Origin: Ariolimax columbianus
Taxonomy: Eukaryota > Mollusca > Gastropoda > Stylommatophora > Arionidae
Reading direction: 5' to 3'
DNA length: 64,000 nt
Assembly (NCBI GenBank): GCA_036924085.1
Contig: JAVGWX010000013.1
Coordinates: 45,244,175 to 45,308,174, forward strand
Part shown: piece by piece, positions 55,702 through 64,000 of the stretch
How the letters are laid out: each line of letters opens with the position of its first letter
Position numbering within the stretch: the stretch's first letter is position 1
Position numbers and translations under genes: made by a program
The notes under the pieces: model-generated
Databases searched by the model: none
Told to the model about the DNA's origin: nothing
Seen by the model: the letters and a program-made list of their open reading frames with translations, nothing else

Positions 55702-56621
55702 CGAGGTGTGTTCAAATAAAACCGGACCTAACTGCACCAAGTGAATATACGTACGATGCGCATGATGACGTACTTCTGATGTAAACAGCGCATACCAACC
55801 GTGAAGTTTGCAAAATTTTATTATTCTTTGGCTCATAGTTTCCTCAGCAGACCGTTGAAAACATGGCGGGTGTGATATGGAATCAGTCCAGAGTTGATCA
55901 GCGCAAGCGGTGATTCGGTTTCTAACAGCTGAAGGATGTCGACCAGTTGACATTCATCGCAGAATGTAGACAGTCTATGGTGACAAATTTGTGTCGAAGA
56001 CAAGAGTAAAGAACTGGACAACGATGTTTAATGAAGGACGTGAGTTAAAGCAACAATATGCGCCTGACCAGGTCTCGGAAGATATTCTCTTAACTGACGT
56101 CCTTGGCATTCACCGCAGAATGTAGACAGTCTATAGTGACAAAATTGTGTCGAAGACAACAGTGAAGCACTGAACAACGATGTTTAAAGAAGGATGTGAG
56201 TTAACGAAAGAACTCTTGAGACCAGGTCATGCGATATTTGTTGCGTAAACTCACGTCCGAGACCAGGTCATGCGATATTTGTTGCGTAAACTCACGTCCT
56301 TCTTTAATTATCGTTGTCCAGTTCTTCACTGTTGTCTTAGACACCATACACTACCTGCATTCTGCGATGAATGTCAACTGGTCGACATCCTTCAGCTGTT
56401 AGAAGCCGAATCACCGCTCGCTGATCAACTCTGGATGGATTCCGTATCACACCCACCATGTTTTCCACGGTCTGCTGAGAAAACTATGAGTCGGAGGATA
56501 ATGCAATTTTCCAAACTTGACTGTTGGTATGTGCTGTTTACACCAGAAGGGACATCATCATGCGCATTGTACGTATGTTCACTTGTTGCAGTTTGGTCCG
56601 GTTTCATTTGAACACACCTCG
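55702..56621. mobile_element. Inverted-duplicate (foldback) mariner derivative
   Basis: Ends are CGAGGTGTGTTCAAATAAAA and its inverted partner, each next to TA (55700-55701, 56622-56623). The two arms, about 300 bp or more each, are inverted copies of the same 5' part of a mariner: CAGCTGAAGGATGTCGACCA at about 55930 and its reverse complement at about 56380. The arms encode a transposase N terminus (FLTAEGCRPVDIHRRM, VKNWTTMF) with stops. The centre carries an extra direct copy (about 56098-56220) and a tandem CAGGTCATGCGATATTTGTT. No catalytic domain, so it could only move with help. Confidence 0.88.
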
Positions 56622-57049
56622 TACAACCGCCGGCGTACAAGTTTGAGATATGACCTGCACCACGCCCTTGGGCCATCAAGGTGCTCTATGACGAAGGACA
56701 CACATAGATTCAAGCTACTTTTAGCTACCTGGCATCAGGTGACCTTTCCTCATTGAAAAGGATGAAATATTAAATTAAGTACGTTTTCAAGAAATCAGTC
56801 CGACAATTGTGATATTTTAGCCAAAAAGAGAAAATGATGAAATCAACACGGTTGGATGACAAACGTGTCAGAGGCAAACACGGCTATATGTAAGAGAATA
56901 CCAAAACACAATGGACCGGGTAAAGGAATGTCAGATTGTGCCACCAAGGTAGGAGACAGATGACGTTGGAGATCTATTGCACGTGGAGTTGGCACTTGAA
57001 CTGAGCTGAGTATACTGAAGACTAATAACTGCATCCTAGGGGGCAGTGT
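56622..57049. other. No recognised gene
   Basis: Unique-looking; the flank repeats ACAACCGCC seen on the other side of the foldback element. Confidence 0.5.
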
Positions 57050-57480
57050 TTACCTTGTCTTTGTGGTTGTGACGGATCCAGCAGCACACGAGCTCTCGCC
57101 CTTTGACCCACTGTCATTAATGGTATCTGCACGTGTTAGTTGGTTAATTTGTGTAGTGCCATACATAGTGTTAAATGTATTTGGCCCTGGAGTGATAAGC
57201 ACTTTCATAACATGGTTGAGCTCTGAGCACTCAAAGAGATGATGGTCAACGGTTTCGTTTCGGTGTGTACACAGCTGGTACTCAGGAGTGTGTTATGGCT
57301 GGATCCTGTCTAAGTGGGATGTGTTGGGTTCTTAGTCGGAAAATGGTGCTCTGATCCTTCCTTGTAAGTTGATTGACACTGTCACTTGGATTTGGAGCTT
57401 GACATATATCTGTAGACCTCCTTTCCCTGTATTTCCCATGGCCCATCTTTTTGGCGAACTTTTTTTGTTTGCTGTTTTGA
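57050..57480 (-). pseudogene. RNase H LINE C-terminal fragment
   Basis: In reverse complement the DNA follows the 3' half of 22880-23535: GGAAGGATCAGAGCACCATT, TCCGACTAAGAACCCAACAC, TGTACACACCGAAACG, GAGTGCTCAGAGC, then GGGCGAGAGCTCGTG. The translated core is LTRKDQSTIFRLRTQHI. Decayed by frameshifts. Confidence 0.8.
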
Positions 57481-57547
57481 TGAGATATTTGACAAGTTGT
57501 TGCTGTGAGTGATGTTCTTGTATTTATTCCTTCCTTGCTAGTCTATC

Positions 57548-57714
57548 TCTTCTTCTTCTTCCTCGTTCGTTCTCAATCTCCCACTACCAAAACATGAACA
57601 GGGCTTTGCAAGTAGCAGGATGTAGTCCAGAGAACGGAATTCGTTGTGTCGCTAGTTTACAGCTTGACTACGATATTTGCACCTTCCGGTCCGACACGTC
57701 CGTCTTCAGCAGAC
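57548..57714 (-). mobile_element. Family 2 GAA-tailed repeat, 5'-truncated copy
   Basis: TTCTTCTTCTTCCTCGTTCG to CGGTCCGACACGTCCGTC, then unrelated DNA. Third copy with this end-point. Confidence 0.88.
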
Positions 57715-57847
57715 TAGTCTATCTGTCTCGTCATTGCCATATGTGTTTTGATGTCCATGGACTTCCGTTTTTTCTACGCGCATGGTTTGTTAGTTATAAG
57801 GGGGATGGGGAGCAGGTGGGAGTGTTTATGTATGCATGTGTGCGAGA

Positions 57848-57912
57848 GAAAGAGAGAGTTAGAGAGAGAAAACGAAAGAGATAGAGTGAGAAAAAGAGAG
57901 AGAGAGAGAGAC
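57848..57912. repeat. GA-rich tract
   Basis: Imperfect (GAGA)n. Confidence 0.85.
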
Positions 57913-57999
57913 TGCAAGACGTAGATAAACACATTTATGGATGCAAAATATAGATTTGGAACTGAAGGGGAAATCAGTGGATGAAAATAAAGCATTAAT

Positions 58000-58830
58000 A
58001 TTTAGTAGGAATCTTGTTGTTGTATACAGAAGGGAAAGCACAGATTTGGATCTTGTTGTTGTATACAGAAGGGAAAGCACAGATTTGGATCTTGTTGTTG
58101 TATACAGAAGGGAAAGCACAGATTTGGATCTTGTTGTTGTATACAGAAGGAAAGCGCAGATTTGGATCTTGTTGTTGTATACAGAAGGCAAAGCACAGAT
58201 TTGGATCTTGTTGTATACAAAAGGCAAAGCACAGATTTGGATCTTGTTGTTGTATACAGAAGGGAAAGCACAGATTTGGATCTTGTTGTATACAGAAAGG
58301 AAAGCACAGATTTGGATCTTGTTGTTGTATACAGAAGGGAAAGCACAGATTTGGATCTTGTTGTTGTATACAGAAGGGAAAGCACAGATTTGGATCTTGT
58401 TGTTGTATACAGAAGGGAAAGCACAGATTTGGATCTTGTTGTTGTATACAGAAGAGAAAGCACAGATTTGGATCTTGTTGTCGTATACAGAAGGGAGATC
58501 GCAGATTTGAATCTTTTTATTCAGAAGGAGAAGCGCAGATTTGGATCTTATTGTATACAGAAGGTAGATCGCAGATGAGGATCTTGTATTCATAAGGGAA
58601 AGCACAGATTTGGATCTTGTTGTTGTATATAGAAGGGAGATCGCAGATTTGGATCTTTTTATTCAGAAGGAGAAGCGCAGATTTGGATCTTTTTATTCAG
58701 AAGGAGAAGCGCAGATTTGGATCTTATTGTATACTGAAGGGAGATCGCAGATGAGGATCTTGTTGTATACAGAAGGAAGATCGCAGATGAGGATCTTGTT
58801 GTATACATAAGGGAAAGCACAGATTTGAAT
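58000..58830. repeat. 39/36-bp minisatellite
   Basis: About 21 units: GCACAGATTTGGATCTTGTT, GTTGTATACAGAAGGGAAA. Units lacking one GTT are 36 bp, so the reading frame is kept; this explains open frames on both strands. The right part shifts to GAAGGAGAAGCGCAGATTTG units. Confidence 0.97.
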
Positions 58831-59345
58831 CTTGTAATGAAGATATAGTGTTGTAATTTGATGAAAGAAACACAAATTTGTGAATCTTAAAAACAAATAG
58901 TAAACGTACACTTTGAGGAGGAAACATAGGTTTAACACTAGAATAGAAAACATAGATTTAGATATTGAACAGAAAACATATTTACATCTAGAGAATAACG
59001 CGTAGATTCAGACAATGAAGACAAAAAGTATTAGATTTGGACGAAAAAAAATAGATTTTGACCTGGAGGAAAAAACACAAAGGTTTGGAACATCTATTCT
59101 TTAACTGCTGACCACCTCACAAAAATGCTTCTGTTGTGAAAATTATCATATTCTTCTTTCTGGCCAGAGAATCTTGACTAGAAAATATTGAATTAGATAT
59201 TTAGGAAAAATAATAGTTAGACTTTGATGAGAAAACAAAGATTTAGACCATAGGAAAAATACAGATTTTAATCTTGAAGTAGAAACATGGATTTAGATAT
59301 TGAGTAGGAAAAAACAGATTTACATTTTGATGAGAAAATATAGAC
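58831..59345. repeat. Old, diverged units of a GATTTAGA-type repeat
   Basis: Motifs such as GAAAACATAGATTTAGATAT recur irregularly every 25-35 bp. They link the arrays at 58000 and 59847 as one old repeat domain. Confidence 0.75.
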
Positions 59346-59364
59346 ATGTTGTCGTTTACGAATG

Positions 59365-59695
59365 CCCACAATGAGTAGATTACTCTTTTGTGCGTCCTGA
59401 AAAGGACGTTAAGTGGCAGGTTTCAGTAGCTTTCCCCACATCCCGCGCGTGCTGATGAATGTTGACTGGGGTCCTCCAGGCGGTTGTGCTATGCTTGGCT
59501 TCATCTGCGTGTCGCACACTACTACGGAGATCATGTCGAACCTCATCTTGTTAGGCAGACTGTTGTCCTCGACAACAGCCCGTTTCCATGACAACCAACG
59601 AGGAAGTCAGGTGAGGGTCTTGGCCAGTATATTTCTCCTGGCTAACATTGTCTTATCAGTGTGTTTTGCCTGACCAGACGTTAGCCTCATCGTCC
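59365..59695 (-). mobile_element. Family 1 repeat inside a repeat domain
   Basis: CACAATGAGTAGATTACTC, CCGCGCGTGCTGATGAATGT, GGCTTCATCTGCGTGTCGCA and TGCCTGACCAGACGTTAGCC; very close to 9268-9600, including GTTGTCCTCGACAACAGC. Repeat units flank it on both sides. Confidence 0.92.
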
Positions 59696-59699
59696 CAAA

Positions 59700-59860
59700 A
59701 TATAGATATAGGTGATAATGAAAAAAACCATATTTATCTATGGAAGAGAAAACGTAGATTTAGATATTCAAGCGAGAAATAGCTTTATGATTGGGGGAGA
59801 AAATGTTGACTCAGATATTAAGAAGAAAACATTTAGATCTGAAGGAGAAAACATATATTC
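59700..59860. repeat. Diverged units before the 44-bp array
   Basis: GAAAACGTAGATTTAGATAT and GAAGAAAACATTTAGATCTG resemble 58831-59345. Confidence 0.75.
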
Positions 59861-60690
59861 AGATCTTGAGAAGAAGACATATCGTGAGATGAAAACATAT
59901 ATTCAGATCTTGAGAAGAAGACATATCGTGAGATGAAAACATATATTCAGATCTTGAGAAGAAGACATATCGTGAGATGAAAACATATATTCAGATCTTG
60001 AGAAGAAGACATATCGTGAGATGAAAACATATATTCAGATCTTGAGAAGAAGACATATCGTGAGATGAAAACATATATTCAGATCTTGAGAAGAAGACAT
60101 ATCGTGAGATGAAAACATATATTCAGATCTTGAGAAGAAGACATATCGTGAGATGAAAACATATATTCAGATCTTGAGAAGAAGACATATCGTGAGATGA
60201 AAACATATATTCAGATCTTGAGAAGAAGACATATCGTGAGATGAAAACATATATTCAGATCTTGAGAAGAAGACATATCGTGAGATGAAAACATATATTC
60301 AGATCTTGAGAAGAAGACATATCGTGAGATGAAAACATATATTCAGATCTTGAGAAGAAGACATATCGTGAGATGAAAACATATATTCAGATCTTGAGAA
60401 GAAGACATATCGTGAGATGAAAACATATATTCAGATCTTGAGAAGAAGACATATCGTGAGATGAAAACATATATTCAGATCTTGAGAAGAAGACATATCG
60501 TGAGATGAAAACATATATTCAGATCTTGAGAAGAAGACATATCGTGAGATGAAAACATATATTCAGATCTTGAGAAGAAGACATATCGTGAGATGAAAAC
60601 ATATATTCAGATCTTGAGAAGAAGACATATCGTGAGATGAAAACATATATTCAGATCTTGAGAAGAAGACAGATCGTGGGGAGGAATCAT
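59861..60690. repeat. 44-bp minisatellite, highly homogeneous
   Basis: About 19 units: AGATCTTGAGAAGAAGACAT, ATCGTGAGATGAAAACATAT, ATTC. I see no difference among internal units, and AGATCT recurs at exact 44-bp steps from 59861 to 60653. The last unit changes to ACAGATCGTGGGGAGG. Confidence 0.97.
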
Positions 60691-60715
60691 ATATTTTGAT
60701 CTGGCGGAGAAAAGA

Positions 60716-61279
60716 AAGGTTTGGCTCTACATCTTCATATAATCCTCGAGAAAATCATCAGCAATTCCATCCTTTATTCAAACATCTAATTTAAGTCTTT
60801 GTTTGTATACTGTTCTTTCCAACTCACAAGGGTACTCTGCGTTCAGCAGGTTATTTGCCTGTATGAATTGCAAACCCATGAGTTCTCTGCCTTAATGTGG
60901 CTGGACGATACTGTTGACCGGCTCTCACATCATTCACCGGGTTCTGGCTGTGGAAGTTCTTCTATTCTCAACCCTACCTTACGCAAAACCGTCCCACTTT
61001 TCGCAAGGAAGTTAATGAATACTAATTTCAGAAAAAAATATTTGGAAAATTAAATTTATAATAAATCAAACAAAACACAAATTAGCAAAGAACAATGAAC
61101 ATAAAAACACTACAATTTACAGCAACATCGCTGTTTACCTTCCGCGTTAAAAAAACAAAACCGTAATCTGTTAAGACTCAATGCCTACATGCTTATTCTA
61201 GAAAGCCATGTACATTTTACAAATGTAATCCCGTGTTGACACGCTTAAACTTTTACGAAACATCTTTGTCAACTACCAG
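60716..61279. other. Unique-looking DNA, no recognised gene
   Basis: The frame 60799-61053 (+) has no known motif. Confidence 0.45.
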
Positions 61280-61720
61280 ATTTTCAGATTTTCTTCCTTC
61301 AGCCGGCTAGGCATTTTGCGAATTCTCCCCCACAGAATGTTCCGTGGCCACGAAACGTCAAATTTTCGCAAACAGAAAGGCGCGTGCAGGTATGAGACAA
61401 GGGGGAGGGGCTTTAAAATCCGCTCCAGTCGCGACGTCCCCTGGTGGCTGCTGAGGGGCGTGGCTTCACCGACCCTATTGGCGGAGACTGTCCTGTGACC
61501 TTGTTTTGAAAATCTCACTCATTATCCCTCTTTCGGAGGCTAAAGACGAACGTTGGGAGGTCACGCGTGTATTTGATCCTTGCGGCTTAGGAGGACTTGT
61601 AAAGACATTCTGTTCGAAGTCACCATTACTTCTTCAGCACCATCATTATCGTTCTTGGTGTAGTCGCCATTAAAGAAGAAACACGCAGAGTCCGAATTCT
61701 CCCCGTCTTTCGCGCGCGGG
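61280..61720. promoter_or_regulatory. Possible promoter / CpG-rich island
   Basis: Stands out as GC- and CpG-rich in AT-rich, repetitive surroundings (CGCGCGCGGGCCG at 61711-61723, TCGCGACGTCCCC, CACGCGTG). Sites resembling core-promoter elements: GGGGGAGGGGCTTTAAAAT at 61400-61420 (GC box next to a TATA-like string), GGGGCGTGGC at 61455 (Sp1/KLF-like) and CTATTGGCGG at 61476 (inverted CCAAT). No repeats inside. Direction and target gene are unknown; evidence is composition and short motifs only. Confidence 0.35.
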
Positions 61721-62339
61721 CCGAAACCAAACCATCAGCTGGAGCCTACCTTCGTATATTAGTCACCTGTCCAGTCTACCCTTCGAGTTTGCCTAGTCTC
61801 GCCTATCACGCTAACACTGAGCGACCTGTAGGATTAGAAGTTGGCCTTAGCGAGCAGCTCAAACAACCACTTCACATTACCAGCTTTGTCAAAAAACGAA
61901 TGAAGAAAATATTCACCTCAGTAACCCACAGAGAAGATCATACGCTGATTAATTTTTCGTTTTGGCAGCATTAATCATCAGAAGAGATACACAGATTACC
62001 CTCGGATTATGGGAGAATCACAGCGCCACCTAATACCCTAACTAATATCCATACCTCATCGGTGGTAATTATTTCTTGGATTGCCGCAACTTTTCGGAAA
62101 CTAATGAGTGTAAACAACAGTTGCCCTTGTGTGATCTTTCATTAATTCGGATAGCAGGTTTGTTTTAAATTTGTTTTCTTTGACAGTGAAAATAGACAAT
62201 ACACCAGTTTTATCAACAAGTTTTTTTGGTACGATTTTCAGCTAACAAATAATTTGTATTTCTTTACTACGTGATCCAACAAACGGTGAAACATAATTTC
62301 TTCGCTGGTAGCTTCGACAGACATAGCTATAATTTCGAA
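61721..62339. other. Unique DNA downstream of the island
   Basis: May contain a 5' exon if the island is a promoter. The frame ending at 61974 has no known motif. Confidence 0.4.
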
Positions 62340-62590
62340 TGACGATAATTCAACAAAGATATTTCTACATTTCTGTGTGACGAGATTCAACAAAGATATA
62401 TCTACATTTCCAAGTGACGAGATTCAACAAATGTATATCTTAATTTCCGTGTGACGAGATTCGACAAACGTGTATCTACATTTATTTTGGATTGATGTTC
62501 AACGAAAAGAAAGTTCTATCTACATCTCGCCAGGACGATATTTAGTAGATAGGAAATTCTACGTTTTTTCATGACGAGGTTCTACAGCTG
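62340..62590. repeat. Degenerate ~39-bp tandem repeat
   Basis: About five to six units around GACGAGATTCAACAAAGATA and TATCTACATTTCCATGT, decaying to the right. Confidence 0.85.
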
Positions 62591-62634
62591 CGCTTTGTGT
62601 GAAGAGAGCAGGGCTGATTGTGGTTGCAAAAACT

Positions 62635-63078
62635 GTGAGTTCCTAGTCCTTAATATTACTGTCTATTTATGGTCTATCAGTGCCAAACATGGCACATAAA
62701 GCAGAGCTGTGAGTTTCTAGTCCTTAATATTACTGTCTATTTATGGTCTATCAGTGCCAAACATGGCACATAAAGCAGAGCTGTGAGTTTCTAGTCCTTA
62801 ATATTACTGTCTATTTATGGTCTATCAGTGCCGAACATGGCACATAAAGCAGAGCTGTGAGTTTCTAGTCCTTAATATTACTGTCTATTTATGGTCTATC
62901 AGTGCCAAGCATGGCACATAAAGCAGAGCTGTGAGTTTCTAGTCCTTAATATTACTGTCTATTTATGGTCTATCAGTGCCAAGCATGGCACATAAAGCAG
63001 AGCTGTGAGTTTCTAGTCCTTAATATTACTGGCTATTTATGGTCTATCAGTGCCAAGCATGGCACATAAAGCAGAGCT
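62635..63078. repeat. 74-bp minisatellite
   Basis: Six units of exactly 74 bp: GTGAGTTTCTAGTCCTTAAT, ATTACTGTCTATTTATGGTC, TATCAGTGCCAAACATGGCA and CATAAAGCAGAGCT. Only single-base changes (AAACATGG / AAGCATGG, GTCTAT / GGCTAT). Confidence 0.98.
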
Positions 63079-63177
63079 CTCAGATAGATGTGTCTGATGC
63101 CACTTGATGCAGTTGCTGTATGTTATCGAGAGCGACTATGTTGGTTTCGTTAGTGATTGCCTTGCGGTGTTGTTTAA

Positions 63178-63360
63178 TGCACACACTGAGTAAATTTGCT
63201 CTTTTTGCTCGATCTGAAAGATGGCGTTCAGTGGTGGGTTGTAGTAGCTCTCCTCACATCCCGAGTGTGCTGATGAAGGTGGAGTGTAGTCCTCCAGGGA
63301 GTTGCGCTATGATTTACTTTATCTGTGTGACGCTCACTACTACGGGGGTCACTTTTTGTG
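63178..63360 (-). mobile_element. Family 1 interspersed repeat, truncated
   Basis: CACACTGAGTAAATTTGCTC, CCCGAGTGTGCTGATGAAGG, TTTATCTGTGTGACGCTCAC. Stops after CTACTACGGG. Confidence 0.88.
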
Positions 63361-63439
63361 CTGTGGTGGTAACAATCGTTCACACATACCCATACATGCC
63401 TTCATATTCATTCATTTCAATTAGTTCCATCTGAAGCAT

Positions 63440-63456
63440 AGCCCCCCCCCCCCCCC
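63440..63456. repeat. Poly-C run
   Basis: C homopolymer of about 17 bases. Confidence 0.9.
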
Positions 63457-63594
63457 TACTGCAGCTTAATTCCTTAAAGGAAGTCCATGTTTGAATATAA
63501 ACAGTGGCGATTCTAGTAGATGTTGTTTAACATGATGAATTTGCTGTTATTGTTGGAAGCTACTTGTGCTAGTAACACTTGGCGATGTTCTGCT

Positions 63595-63970
63595 AGTAGC
63601 AGCTTACAGTGGCTCTTCTAACATCTTAAGGCGCACTTGAGAAGTGGACCAGGTCCTCCTTTCTGTAGTACAATGCGAGGCTGCTCAGTAAGCTCACCAC
63701 AATGGGAGATCACAGTGCTGATCCCCACCTCGGTAGCCATACGGCAGGGAGACAGCATGTTTTCAGGGAGAATTGATTGTTTTTCCGGGAGAATTTGTCG
63801 TTTTTAAGGGAGAATTGGTTGTTTTTCAGGGAGAATTGGTTGTTTTTCAGGGAGAATTGGTTGTTTTTCAGGGAGAATTTGTTGTTTTTCAGGGAGAATT
63901 GGTTGTTTTTCAGGAAGAATTGGTTGGAAGTGTCGCGGAGTCTTGATTAGTATGTTTTACCTGGTAATGA
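63595..63970 (-). mobile_element. Diverged family 1 element with internal 21-bp array
   Basis: TTACAGTGGCTCTTCTAACA, AAGGCGCACTTGAGAAGTGG, TGATCCCCACCTCGGTAGCC, then about seven units of TTTTCAGGGAGAATTGGTTG (21 bp, 63757-63925), then TCTTGATTAGTATGTTTTAC. The array lies inside the element, where other copies have one TTTTCAGGGA. Confidence 0.8.
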
Positions 63971-64000
63971 CTAAAATATTATGTATGTTTCGTTTTCGCT

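Noticed and set aside
58000..58605. Several 138-248 codon frames on both strands
   Set aside because: 39/36-bp minisatellite with period divisible by 3.

Overview
This window looks like intergenic or intronic DNA from a repeat-rich animal genome, most likely a lophotrochozoan and plausibly a gastropod mollusc. The taxon is inferred only from the style of the repeats: tRNA-derived SINEs, GAA-tailed LINEs with a C-terminal RNase H, mariner relics and very many minisatellites. There is no bacterial gene organisation. Nearly all long open frames are by-products of tandem repeats whose units lack stop codons. I find no intact host gene, rRNA, functional tRNA or CRISPR array.

Layout. 1-5.9 kb: a 60-bp minisatellite, a GAA-tailed SINE-like repeat, and several decayed LINE and mariner fragments. 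6-9.7 kb: GATA microsatellite, GTCAAG-type repeats, CT-rich DNA and a 39-bp minisatellite split by an interspersed repeat. 9.9-15 kb: a 38-bp array growing out of an interspersed repeat, a LINE fragment between inverted mariner fragments, and a 37-bp array. 15-18.6 kb: TTC microsatellite, a 1.7-kb TTAGTC array and a ~46-bp array. 18.7-25.3 kb: SINEs, a CR1-like LINE tail, a mariner relic and RNase H LINE tails. 26.8-30 kb: an interspersed repeat, the best candidate host exon (27597-27770, + strand), and minisatellites that begin at that exon's splice donor. 30.5-34.3 kb: SINEs, 46-bp and 41-bp arrays and a LINE tail. 34.7-43.3 kb: CTAT arrays, several LINE fragments, and a well-preserved RNase H LINE tail inserted in a microsatellite. 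43.8-51 kb: LINE tails, TTC-rich DNA, a 78/155-bp array, and a 46-unit 36-bp array. 51.3-57.7 kb: RNase H LINE, mariner relics, and an inverted-duplicate mariner. 58-64 kb: 39-bp and 44-bp arrays, a GC-rich unique island that may be a promoter, and 74-bp and 21-bp arrays.

How the parts relate. The LINEs are all 5'-truncated or frameshifted. The RNase H LINE and the commonest SINE-like family share a GAACGAA(GAA)n 3' tail, which suggests the SINE is copied by the LINE machinery. A second interspersed family (here family 1) is repeatedly tied to tandem arrays: some copies seed arrays from their own ends, others sit inside arrays. The strand bias of these families and the possible plus-strand exon would fit a large intron of a plus-strand gene, but this is inference. 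Unit lengths and copy numbers were counted by hand.
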